Below are positions 37,384 to 44,687 of a stretch of DNA of 44,687 nt, in pieces; the first letter of the stretch is position 1; the number at the start of each line of letters is the position of its first letter. The DNA is from an uncultured Sphingomonas sp. (GTDB lineage: Bacteria > Pseudomonadota > Alphaproteobacteria > Sphingomonadales > Sphingomonadaceae): contig NZ_CAMLDL010000017.1 of NCBI RefSeq assembly GCF_946478955.1, positions 1 to 44,687 on the forward strand. Direction: 5' to 3'. Position numbers and translations under genes: made by a program. Under the pieces are notes generated by a model. It was not told the origin of the DNA. It searched no databases and saw nothing but the letters and a program-made list of their open reading frames with translations.

Positions 37384-39372
37384 CTACTCGCCAAACTCCT
37401 TGGCAAAAATTCCGGCATAGGCGGTGCGTGCCAGCGCGACGTCGCCCCGGCGCGGCTGTTCGCCAAGCCGCACATCAATGCGGGCCAGATTGATCCGATC
37501 CAGGGTTGAACGCGGTCCATCACCGATCAGCCTTTTCGCGGCCCCCCATTGCTGCCTGGCCAACGCCGTATCATTGCGGTGCAGCGCGTCGCCCTGCGCG
37601 ATGATCGCCATCGCCAGTGCCGACCGCTGGCCAACGTCAATATTGTCGCGCGTCGCCCAGCCGTCGCGAACCAACGCTTGCTGCCACGCCCCCCATGTCC
37701 CGGTCAGAACCTGTTGATATGCGGCCATGCGTAGCAGATGACCGGCGTGGACGGCGTCTTGTCGCGCCTTTAGTAGCGCCAGTTGGTCAGCGATTACGGC
37801 GGCGAGTTCCCTGCTAGCTGAGGTGCGGTCTAACCGGCTTTTGGAAATCGCTTCGTTCATCTGAGCAAAATTACGCTGCCCGCGCCAGAATTTGTTGGAT
37901 GGATCGAGTGACAGCAATTGGCGCCACATGGCCAGCGACTTGCCGTTCCATTGCCGCCAATCCGCATCGTCGCCAGTTGCCAATGCACTTTCGCCCAATT
38001 GTGACGCGATAATCGCCTTCGATTCCTGAACCTCGCGATCCGACGCATCCAATGGGGGAGCCTCCAGAATCTGCAATTGCCGGTGGCGCAGCGCGACCGA
38101 CTCCCGATCCTGCCCAAGGATGGTCAGCGCGGTTGCCTCATGCCCAACGCTGTTGGCAGCGTTGAGTGCGACGTCGCGGGTTCTTGGGGAGATGGCCATA
38201 AAGGTCGAGGCCGCATGATTGAATAATTGGCGTGCATCCTCGACCTTTCGTTCACCGATCAACGCAACGCCCAGATTGACGTCAGCCGACGCCAGCTCAA
38301 CCTTCGATTCCAATCGATTGGGGTCGATTTCGGTCAGGCGCTGACCAAGATTTCGATACGCAATGAAATGGGGGAGTGCCGCCTTGTTATCCCCGCGGTT
38401 GGTGGCGGCGTAGGCCAACCAAAACTCGCTTTGCGCATGATCGTAATTGCGCTGCCAATTGTCCGGATCACGCGCCAGAAGTACCGCCGTCGATCGTGCG
38501 GCCTCTTGGAATCCCTGCTCTGCCGATGCAGCATTGCCGCGCAGGTCGCCGACCTCAGCGACGAGCAACATCGCCTTCGCCCGTTGCCCCAATTCATCGG
38601 CCGAAAGATCGTCCAGTTTTTGTCGGGCGTAATAAGCCAGGGCTTTGCGTCCCACACCATCAAGAACGTCGAGTTTCCCGACCGGCTCAAGCTTCGACCG
38701 CAGGTCGGTCAGCATATATTGGACGAGGTCATTGGCTTCGGCGCGCTGCGTGCGGGCATCGTCGCGCTGCTGAACCGCATAGACCGCCAGGCTGGACGTG
38801 CCGATCATCCCGACCAACGACGCGGCCGCCACAACCGCCAACCGCTGCTGCTTGCGCTGGGCGTCGCGTCCGACCAGTTGGTCAAGGTCCAGCCCCGACA
38901 GGCCGGCGACCAGTTTCAGCTTGGCCAGTTTGCGGCCATCACCTTCTGGGCGCAGGTCTGCCGCAATGGGTTCGTCGCTTTGTCCCGTGGATAAGGCGGG
39001 GGGGAAACTCTCACAGGGTTCGCCCTGCGCCAACGCCGCAAAAATTCGGCCGCCGCCGTGCAACTCCCGAAATCGCTCAATCTCGCGGTTCACCCAGGTC
39101 GAGGTGGCAGCGTCAGGGGAGCAGAGCACGATTAGCGCATTGGACACCTGCAGCGCGGCGTCCACTGCCGCGCCCAGATTGTCGGTCGCCGGCAACTCTT
39201 CGCGATCTTTGAAGATTGGCGTCAGCCGCTTGGGCACGATGCCTGCGTCCGTCCTGGTCCCAACCAGTTTGGCCGGAATGTCATAGGTTTCCAGCGCGCG
39301 GTGTAGCCACGCCGCCACATCCTTGTCGCAGTGGCTATAGCTGATGAACGCCTGATATTGGCGCTGCCCCAT
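37384..39372 (-). CDS. TIR-domain protein with membrane segment and helical repeats
   Basis: The 662-residue product starts with a TIR domain (QAFISYSHCDKDVAAWL, residues 7-23; then FKDREELP near 54-61). The segment WVNRE, with Glu97, sits where TIR NAD hydrolases keep their catalytic glutamate. A membrane helix lies at about 178-200. The remaining region, to residue 662, is alpha-helical TPR-like repeats. I chose the ATG at 39372 because GGGAG lies five bases upstream; an ATG at 39390 is also possible. TIR domains of this class can cleave NAD or act as scaffolds, so enzyme activity needs testing. The protein family itself is widespread and uncharacterised in alphaproteobacteria, by my recollection. 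Confidence 0.88.
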   Translation of the reverse strand: MGQRQYQAFISYSHCDKDVAAWLHRALETYDIPAKLVGTRTDAGIVPKRLTPIFKDREELPATDNLGAAVDAALQVSNALIVLCSPDAATSTWVNREIERFRELHGGGRIFAALAQGEPCESFPPALSTGQSDEPIAADLRPEGDGRKLAKLKLVAGLSGLDLDQLVGRDAQRKQQRLAVVAAASLVGMIGTSSLAVYAVQQRDDARTQRAEANDLVQYMLTDLRSKLEPVGKLDVLDGVGRKALAYYARQKLDDLSADELGQRAKAMLLVAEVGDLRGNAASAEQGFQEAARSTAVLLARDPDNWQRNYDHAQSEFWLAYAATNRGDNKAALPHFIAYRNLGQRLTEIDPNRLESKVELASADVNLGVALIGERKVEDARQLFNHAASTFMAISPRTRDVALNAANSVGHEATALTILGQDRESVALRHRQLQILEAPPLDASDREVQESKAIIASQLGESALATGDDADWRQWNGKSLAMWRQLLSLDPSNKFWRGQRNFAQMNEAISKSRLDRTSASRELAAVIADQLALLKARQDAVHAGHLLRMAAYQQVLTGTWGAWQQALVRDGWATRDNIDVGQRSALAMAIIAQGDALHRNDTALARQQWGAAKRLIGDGPRSTLDRINLARIDVRLGEQPRRGDVALARTAYAGIFAKEFGE

Positions 39373-39460
39373 GCGCGCTCCCAAATGCATCGCCCGACTC
39401 GCGGGCGGAAGGAGCCATCGACGTCATTGTTACCACGGAACGGATGGAACCATTAACCTA

Positions 39461-39498
39461 AAAGAAAACGCGCGCTCCGCCGAAGCGAAACGCGCGTT
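39461..39498 (-). terminator. Intrinsic terminator downstream of the YNG-repeat gene
   Basis: On the minus strand the arm AACGCGCG pairs with CGCGCGTT, and the inner part continues the stem with wobble pairs to a cTTCGg tetraloop. A TTCTTTT run follows. This strong hairpin ends transcription from the gene at 39527-40141 and lies upstream of the TIR gene, separating the two units. Confidence 0.85.
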
Positions 39499-39526
39499 CC
39501 TCCCCCGCTTAGGGGTTGATTAGCCG

Positions 39527-40141
39527 TTACCAGCCGTAACCGTAGCGATACCCGGCCATGTTACGATCGATATCCGTGTCGCGGATGTACCCGCGCGCAT
39601 CGACCTTACAGTTCCATTTGATGGTAGGCTGACCGTAACCGCCAACATAACCAGCGCCGTTACCGAAGCGATCGGTCGCAACGCCATAGACCTTCAGGCC
39701 ATAGGATTTGCGCTCAACCCGGCTGATGCCAACAACACGCGCCTGATTGTACCCATTGTTATAGCCGTAACCATTGTTGCCATAACGCGGATCGTAACGG
39801 TTCCCGTAGCGATAACCGTTGTTGTAGCCGTTGTTATACCCGTTATTGTAACCGTTATAGCCATATCCGCCGCCGTTGAGGCGCGCTTCAATTGCGCGGG
39901 CACACTGGTCGATGGCGGTTTGCTGGTTCATATACCCGCCGCCGTTGCCATAGCCGTAGTTGCCGTAGGGGTAGCGGCCGTAACCCAGAACCTGGTTCAC
40001 AATAGCACCGACAAAACCGCCGCCATTGTTGTAGCCGTAGCCCGGATTACCCGGATAATATTGTGCGGCTGCAGGGGTCGCCAGACCGGCCACAGCGGCG
40101 AGACCGGCAGCACCGGCCAGAATCTTCAACTTCGCCAACAT
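39527..40141 (-). CDS. Secreted Tyr/Asn/Gly-repeat protein
   Basis: The 204-residue product has a signal peptide ending ATPAAA and a mature region rich in Tyr, Asn and Gly. It includes tandem NNGYN repeats near the middle (YNNGYNNGYNNGY). A conserved-looking block TAIDQCARAIEARL and a C-terminal half with WNCKVDARG hold two cysteines that could pair. The ATG at 40141 has GGAGG upstream; a TTG six bases earlier is less likely. Such proteins are often called glycine-rich surface or periplasmic proteins without known function. Confidence 0.85.
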   Translation of the reverse strand: MLAKLKILAGAAGLAAVAGLATPAAAQYYPGNPGYGYNNGGGFVGAIVNQVLGYGRYPYGNYGYGNGGGYMNQQTAIDQCARAIEARLNGGGYGYNGYNNGYNNGYNNGYRYGNRYDPRYGNNGYGYNNGYNQARVVGISRVERKSYGLKVYGVATDRFGNGAGYVGGYGQPTIKWNCKVDARGYIRDTDIDRNMAGYRYGYGW

Positions 40142-40381
40142 CGGCAATCCTCCTCTTCATAACGCTTACAGTCGGGCAGAATTAATCCCGGTCTCTGTAA
40201 CAACGCTTCTAGGCGATTCGGGCTGCATCATTTCTGAATGCGAACGAGTCCGATTGTTCAGAAAGGTTAACGACCTGGCACCAACCTCGGTTGCATCAGC
40301 GGCGATCCCTCAGCCTGACGGGCGGGTCGGATCACATAAGCTGCCACGCGTAGCGCCGCCCGCCAATGAATATGGCCGACC

Positions 40382-42553
40382 CTATTTCATTCCGGTCCAT
40401 TGCCCGAGGAAGGCATAGACGTCCGACGTCTCCTCGATGATCTTGGCGGTCGGTTTGCCGCTGCCGTGACCGGCGCGGGTTTCAATGCGGATCAGGTGCG
40501 GCTTGTCGCCGACATTCTGGGCGGTCTGTAGCGCCGCGATATATTTGAAACTATGCCCCGGAACGACGCGGTCGTCGGTGTCGGCCGTTGTTACCAGTAC
40601 CGCCGGATAGTCCACACCGCTCTTGATGTTGTGGTAAGGTGAATATTTCCACAGCGTCGCGAAATCCGCTTCTTTGCGCGGGTAGCCATAATCATCGACC
40701 CAATAGCGACCGGCGGTGAAGCGGTCGAAACGCAACATATCCATTACGCCGACTGCCGGATGCGCTGCCGCAAACAAATCGGGCCGCTGGTTGACAACCG
40801 CCCCGATCAACAGGCCGCCGTTCGAGCCGCCCTCAATCGCCAGCTGATCCTTGCCGGTAATGCCCCGCGCCTTCAGATATTCGCCCGCCGCTATAAAATC
40901 GTCGAACACGTTTTGCTTGTTGGCGAGGCGTCCGGCGTCATGCCACGCCTTCCCATATTCGCCGCCGCCACGAATATTGGCGAGGGCAAACACGCCTCCC
41001 TTCTCCAACCAGGCAAGACGGGTCGGGGAATAAGTCGGCGTCAACGAAATGTTGAAACCACCATAGGCGTAAAGCAGCGTCGGCGCGGGCCCGGTCGTTC
41101 CTTTCTTGCGCACGATGAACATCGGCACCCGCGTCCCATCCTTCGACGGGTAGAACTGTTGCTCGACGCTATAATCGTCCGGGTTGAACAACAGCTTGGG
41201 TTCGACCCACGGCGTGGCCGTTCCGCTCCCTACATCATAGCGATAGATGCTCGCTGGACGGTTGAAGCTGGTGAAGCTGAAGAATGTCTCCGCATCTTTG
41301 TTATAGCCGCCAAAGCCGCCGGCCGTGCCCAGACCGGGTAGATCAACTTTCCGCGCCAGCTTTCCGTCGGTGCCAAAGACCCGCACTTCCGATTTCGCAT
41401 CCACAAGATAGCTTGCGATCAACTTGCCGCCCACAAGCGACACGCCGTCCAGCGTCGCGCTGTCTTCGGGGATGACGGTTACCGGCTGCGGGTTGGACTT
41501 CGCTACGTCAAGCGACACGAGCTTCAGCCTCGGAGCACCATCGTTGGTAACGAAGAAGAAGCGTGAGCCCTCGTTACCGATGTAGCTGTAATTATTGGTA
41601 AAGCCTTTCACCAGCGTACGCGGCTTCGATGTCCGCTTGCGCAGGTCGATCAACGTCACTTCATACCGATCGTCGGTGCCGATTGAGCTGGTGATGATCA
41701 ACCAATTCCCGTCCTCGCTGATCGTCGGGAAGTGGCCATATTCGGGATGGTCGGGGGTCGCGTACACCAAACGGTCGTCCGACTGGGCCGTCCCCAGCTT
41801 ATGAAAATAAATCTTCTGATTGACGCTGGTTTGCTGAAAGGTCTGGCCTGTCGGCGGCTCCGGGAAGCGACCGTAATAAAAGCCGCTGCCATCCTTGGCC
41901 CATTCGACGCTGCCACCGAACTTCAGCCATTTCAATTCATCACCCAGCAGCTTGCCGGTCGCCACGTCCATCACCCGTACGATGCGCCAATCGGTGCCGC
42001 CGTCCTGGATGGAGTAGGCAAGCAGCTTGCCGTCCTCACTCGGGGTCCACTCGGCGAGCGCGGTGGCGCCATCGGCTGCCCAGCTGTTCGGGTCGATCAG
42101 CATACGCGGCGCCCCGTTCAGGCCATCGCGAACATACAGGACGCTCTGGTTCTGAAGCCCGTCATTGCGAGTGTAAAAATAATGATTCTCCCGCTTTCGC
42201 GGCAGGCCGAAGCGTTCGTAATTATATAGCTCGGTCATCCGCGCCTTGAAATCAGCGCGGAGCGGCAGGGTCGCCAGATATTTGTCGGTGACGGCATTCT
42301 CCGCCGTTACCCAGTCCCGCACCTCCTGATCATTGCGGACGTCATTTTCCAGCCACCGGTAGGGATCGGGGACGGCCACACCAAACTGATTCTCTACCAG
42401 ATCGACCCGGCGGGTTTGCGGATAGGTCAGAAGTTGCTCCTGTGTGACGGGATTGGTCTGGGCCGGGATGTCGGCCAAAGGTGGGGGCGGCGGGCTCGTC
42501 ACGCAAGCGGCGGTTGAGGCCATAAGCGCGGCTAGCGTCAGCATGCGGACCAT
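40382..42553 (-). CDS. Prolyl oligopeptidase family lipoprotein (S9A)
   Basis: The 723-residue product begins with a signal peptide and a lipobox (STAAC), so it is probably anchored to the outer or inner membrane. The N-terminal seven-bladed propeller is followed by the alpha/beta-hydrolase domain with the serine nucleophile in GGSNGGLL, aspartate in TADTDDRV and histidine in TRAGHGSGKP. These match prolyl oligopeptidase, which cuts short peptides after proline. It sits downstream of rplQ with a terminator between them, and no linked transporter is visible. Confidence 0.95.
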   Translation of the reverse strand: MVRMLTLAALMASTAACVTSPPPPPLADIPAQTNPVTQEQLLTYPQTRRVDLVENQFGVAVPDPYRWLENDVRNDQEVRDWVTAENAVTDKYLATLPLRADFKARMTELYNYERFGLPRKRENHYFYTRNDGLQNQSVLYVRDGLNGAPRMLIDPNSWAADGATALAEWTPSEDGKLLAYSIQDGGTDWRIVRVMDVATGKLLGDELKWLKFGGSVEWAKDGSGFYYGRFPEPPTGQTFQQTSVNQKIYFHKLGTAQSDDRLVYATPDHPEYGHFPTISEDGNWLIITSSIGTDDRYEVTLIDLRKRTSKPRTLVKGFTNNYSYIGNEGSRFFFVTNDGAPRLKLVSLDVAKSNPQPVTVIPEDSATLDGVSLVGGKLIASYLVDAKSEVRVFGTDGKLARKVDLPGLGTAGGFGGYNKDAETFFSFTSFNRPASIYRYDVGSGTATPWVEPKLLFNPDDYSVEQQFYPSKDGTRVPMFIVRKKGTTGPAPTLLYAYGGFNISLTPTYSPTRLAWLEKGGVFALANIRGGGEYGKAWHDAGRLANKQNVFDDFIAAGEYLKARGITGKDQLAIEGGSNGGLLIGAVVNQRPDLFAAAHPAVGVMDMLRFDRFTAGRYWVDDYGYPRKEADFATLWKYSPYHNIKSGVDYPAVLVTTADTDDRVVPGHSFKYIAALQTAQNVGDKPHLIRIETRAGHGSGKPTAKIIEETSDVYAFLGQWTGMK

Positions 42554-42580
42554 TAACGAAATCTCCCCTGAAACCCGGAC

Positions 42581-42616
42581 AAAAGAAAAGGCGCGGGCAG
42601 ACTAGCCCGCGCCTTT
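42581..42616 (-). terminator. Rho-independent terminator after rplQ
   Basis: A perfect 12-base stem AAAGGCGCGGGC/GCCCGCGCCTTT with a 6-base loop is followed on the minus strand by TCTTTT. It lies 28 bases after the rplQ stop and ends the ribosomal alpha operon. Confidence 0.92.
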
Positions 42617-42644
42617 CGCTTTTCAATGCCGTTCGTCGAAAGAC

Positions 42645-43064
42645 TTAGGCGTCGGCGTCTTCTTCGATCATGTCGACGGGACCCGAATCCTGGCCCTTGG
42701 CGTCGACGTCGCGGTCGACGAATTCGATGATCGCAACCGGGGCCGCGTCCGACTTGCGGATGCCCGCCTTGATGACACGGGTGTAACCACCGTCACGGTT
42801 GGCATAACGTTCCGCCAGCACGTCGAACAGCTTGGTCAACTGCGCATCGTCGAGAAGGCGCGCATGGGCGAGACGACGGTTGGACAAGCCACCCTTCTTC
42901 GCCAGCGTGATCAGCTTTTCGACGTAGGGACGAAGTTCCTTCGCCTTGGCGGTGGTGGTCTTGATCTGCTCGTGCTTGATCAGCGCGGCGGCCATGTTGC
43001 GGAACAGGGCGGCGCGGTGGGCCGAGGTGCGCTGGAGTTTACGGCCAGCTACGCGATGACGCAT
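42645..43064 (-). CDS. rplQ: 50S ribosomal protein L17
   Basis: L17 is a structural protein of the large subunit. The 139-residue product has the conserved N terminus [20 protein letters not shown] and the segment [27 protein letters not shown] precedes the ATG. A C-terminal acidic tail (DMIEEDADA) extends past the core. It follows rpoA by 116 bases, the usual order. Confidence 0.98.
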   Translation of the reverse strand: MRHRVAGRKLQRTSAHRAALFRNMAAALIKHEQIKTTTAKAKELRPYVEKLITLAKKGGLSNRRLAHARLLDDAQLTKLFDVLAERYANRDGGYTRVIKAGIRKSDAAPVAIIEFVDRDVDAKGQDSGPVDMIEEDADA

Positions 43065-43151
43065 GATATTCTTCCTTCGTTCGTAGGGGGGCCGTGTGAG
43101 GTACCCCGATCCACGCAGCTGTTACCGGTCGCCGCGCATCCACCGTTTGGC

Positions 43152-43173
43152 GGCCCCCGCCGAAGCAGGGGCC
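43152..43173. repeat. Hairpin repeat in the rpoA-rplQ gap
   Basis: GGCCCC pairs with GGGGCC and, past one mismatch, CGC-type bases continue the stem to a CGAA loop. Similar CCCCCGCCGAAGCAGGGG units are common dispersed hairpins in sphingomonad intergenic DNA by my recollection. It lies 7 bases after the rpoA stop. Confidence 0.5.
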
Positions 43174-43180
43174 TATCCGG

Positions 43181-44248
43181 TTAGCCCAGAAGTTCCTGTT
43201 CGAGCTTCTTGGCCATTTCTTCGATGTTTTCCGGCGGCCAGCCAGGGATGTCCATGCCGAGGCGCAGGCCCATCGAGGCAAGGACTTCCTTGATCTCGTT
43301 GAGGCTCTTGCGGCCGAAATTCGGCGTGCGGAGCATCTCGGCCTCGGTCTTCTGGACCAGGTCGCCGATATAGATGATGTTGTCGTTCTTCAGGCAGTTC
43401 GCCGAACGGACCGACAGTTCCAGTTCGTCGACCTTCTTGAGGAGGTAGCGGTTGAGCTGGTTGGTGTCGGCAGCCGGAGCGCCGTCGGCCGACGTCGCGC
43501 CACCGGCCATCGCCGGTGTGGCAGCGCGGATCTGGCTGTCGTCGAAGTGGACGAACAGGCTGAGCTGGTCCTGAAGGATGCGGGCGGCATAGGCCAGCGC
43601 GTCTTCCGGGGCCACAGTGCCATCGGTTTCGATGGTCAGCGTCAGCTTGTCATAATCCAGTTCCTGGCCGACGCGGGTGTTTTCCACCTTATAGGCGACC
43701 TGCTTGACCGGGCTGTAGAGGCTGTCGACCGGGATCAGGCCGATCGGCGCGTCGATGGGACGGTTGGCGGCGGCCGGGACATAGCCCTTACCGACGTCGG
43801 CCGTCAGTTCCATGTTCAGCGTCGCGCCATCGTCGAGATGGCAAATGACGAGATCCGGGTTGGTGACTTCAATGTCGCCGGTGGTGGCGATCTGGCCGGC
43901 GGTAACTTCGCCCGGTCCGGTCGCCGACAGCTGCAGCCGCTTCGGGCCTTCGCCTTCCATCTTCAGCGCGATCTGCTTCACATTGAGGATGATGTCGGTG
44001 ACGTCCTCACGGACACCCGCGAGGCTCGAGAACTCGTGAAGCACGCCTTCGATCTTAATCGAGGTCACTGCCGCACCCTGAAGCGACGACAGCAGAACGC
44101 GGCGCAGCGAGTTGCCGAGCGTCATGCCAAAGCCGCGTTCCAGCGGCTCGGCAACGAAGATCGCCTTGCGACGAACGTCGGTTCCCATCTTGCGCTCAAG
44201 CGCGTTCGGCTTCTTGAGTTCCTGCCAGTTCTTTGCGTTGACGGCCAT
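43181..44248 (-). CDS. rpoA: DNA-directed RNA polymerase subunit alpha
   Basis: RpoA dimerises to nucleate RNA polymerase assembly and contacts upstream promoter elements. The 355-residue product has the N-terminal assembly motif [20 protein letters not shown] and the C-terminal helix-hairpin-helix domain ([18 protein letters not shown] and [16 protein letters not shown]). AAGGAAG precedes the ATG. It lies between rpsK and rplQ. Confidence 0.99.
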   Translation of the reverse strand: MAVNAKNWQELKKPNALERKMGTDVRRKAIFVAEPLERGFGMTLGNSLRRVLLSSLQGAAVTSIKIEGVLHEFSSLAGVREDVTDIILNVKQIALKMEGEGPKRLQLSATGPGEVTAGQIATTGDIEVTNPDLVICHLDDGATLNMELTADVGKGYVPAAANRPIDAPIGLIPVDSLYSPVKQVAYKVENTRVGQELDYDKLTLTIETDGTVAPEDALAYAARILQDQLSLFVHFDDSQIRAATPAMAGGATSADGAPAADTNQLNRYLLKKVDELELSVRSANCLKNDNIIYIGDLVQKTEAEMLRTPNFGRKSLNEIKEVLASMGLRLGMDIPGWPPENIEEMAKKLEQELLG

Positions 44249-44321
44249 GTTTCTTCCTTGGCAGCGGGTGATGCGGCGTCCCGCAAAACCCTGATTTGAA
44301 ACTGTTTACTTCGTCGAAAAC

Positions 44322-44348
44322 GTCGGCCGGAGGTTGGCTCCGACCGAC
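44322..44348 (-). terminator. Hairpin between rpsK and rpoA, weak terminator or attenuator
   Basis: On the minus strand GTCGGTCGGA pairs with TCCGGCCGAC (one wobble pair) across a 7-base loop and is followed by GTTTTCG. The T-run is short, and the operon should continue into rpoA, so it may be an attenuator or RNA-processing site. Confidence 0.35.
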
Positions 44349-44352
44349 AAGA

Positions 44353-44687
44353 TCAGACGCGGCGACGCTTGGACGGGCGAACGCCGTTGTGCGGGATCGG
44401 GGTCACGTCGCGGATCGACGTGATCTGGAAACCGACCGCCTGCAGCGCACGAAGCGCGCTTTCGCGGCCCGAACCCGGGCCCTTTACTTCGACTTCGAGG
44501 GTGCGGACGCCATGTTCGGCGGCCTTCTTGCCGGCGTCTTCCGCGGCCACCTGAGCGGCGTACGGGGTCGACTTGCGGCTACCCTTGAAGCCCATCATGC
44601 CGGCGCTGGACCAGGCAATCGCGTTGCCCTGTGCGTCGGTGATGGTGATCATGGTGTTGTTGAAGCTGGCGTTCACGTGCGCGACGC
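44353..44687 (-). CDS. rpsK: 30S ribosomal protein S11 (5'-truncated by window edge)
   Basis: S11 lies at the platform of the small subunit. The window holds the last 111 codons; reading begins inside [17 protein letters not shown], and the true start is outside. The family motifs [20 protein letters not shown] and the C-terminal [18 protein letters not shown] are present. It precedes rpoA by 104 bases. Confidence 0.98.
   Translation of the reverse strand, partial: VAHVNASFNNTMITITDAQGNAIAWSSAGMMGFKGSRKSTPYAAQVAAEDAGKKAAEHGVRTLEVEVKGPGSGRESALRALQAVGFQITSIRDVTPIPHNGVRPSKRRRV

Noticed and set aside
33451..39372. Genomic island boundaries around the TIR/SLOG genes
   Set aside because: No tRNA, integrase, transposase, direct repeats or visible base-composition change flank the genes.
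39700..39900. Possible CRISPR-like array in the Tyr/Asn/Gly-rich gene
   Set aside because: Repeats are short, imperfect and in frame, encoding a protein repeat; there are no unique spacers of constant length.

Overview
This window looks like the chromosome of an alphaproteobacterium, most probably a member of the Sphingomonadales. The coding is dense and GC-rich. The dcw (division and cell wall) cluster has the alphaproteobacterial order with short ATGA/GTGA overlaps. A dispersed GC-rich palindromic repeat of a kind I recall from sphingomonads and relatives is present, and GANTC sites (the CcrM methylation target) cluster upstream of ftsZ. The assignment rests on protein style and gene order, not on a search. 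I saw no rRNA, tRNA, CRISPR array, insertion sequence, integrase or phage gene. No stretch over 300 bases lacks a gene; the longest spacer is about 293 bases, upstream of mraZ.

Region 1 (1-19276, minus strand) is a nearly complete dcw cluster. In transcription order it reads mraZ, rsmH, ftsL, ftsI, murE, murF, mraY, murD, ftsW, murG, murC, murB, ddl, ftsQ, ftsA, then an MFS transporter, then ftsZ, which is cut by the window edge. It makes and flips the peptidoglycan precursor, builds the divisome and ends with the Z-ring protein. Three oddities stand out: a palindromic repeat carried in frame inside murD, a transporter separating ftsA from ftsZ, and a dense cluster of GANTC sites before ftsZ. 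A four-copy, 10-base-period repeat upstream of mraZ is a candidate MraZ operator.

Region 2 (19570-26486) holds an uncharacterised membrane pair, a small lipoprotein, purL, an iron-storage pair (bfd and bfr, each preceded by a matching Fur-like site), a small membrane protein with a DUF418 protein, and a lone Hpt phosphotransfer protein. Region 3 (26568-33391) holds der-bamB-yfgM (ribosome assembly GTPase and outer-membrane assembly), a frameshifted MAPEG gene, panB and several small membrane or secreted proteins.

Region 4 (33451-39498) is the most intriguing part. Next to guaA lies a SLOG-domain protein with two pairs of membrane helices. It converges, with abutting stop codons, on a two-gene operon for a TIR-membrane-helical-repeat protein and a 134-residue protein of unknown function. 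TIR enzymes that make NAD-derived signals, with SLOG domains that sense them, are the logic of Thoeris defence, so this is a candidate nucleotide-signalling or conflict system. Region 5 (39527-44687) has a Tyr/Asn/Gly-repeat secreted protein, a prolyl-oligopeptidase lipoprotein and the end of the ribosomal alpha operon (rpsK-rpoA-rplQ) on the minus strand.
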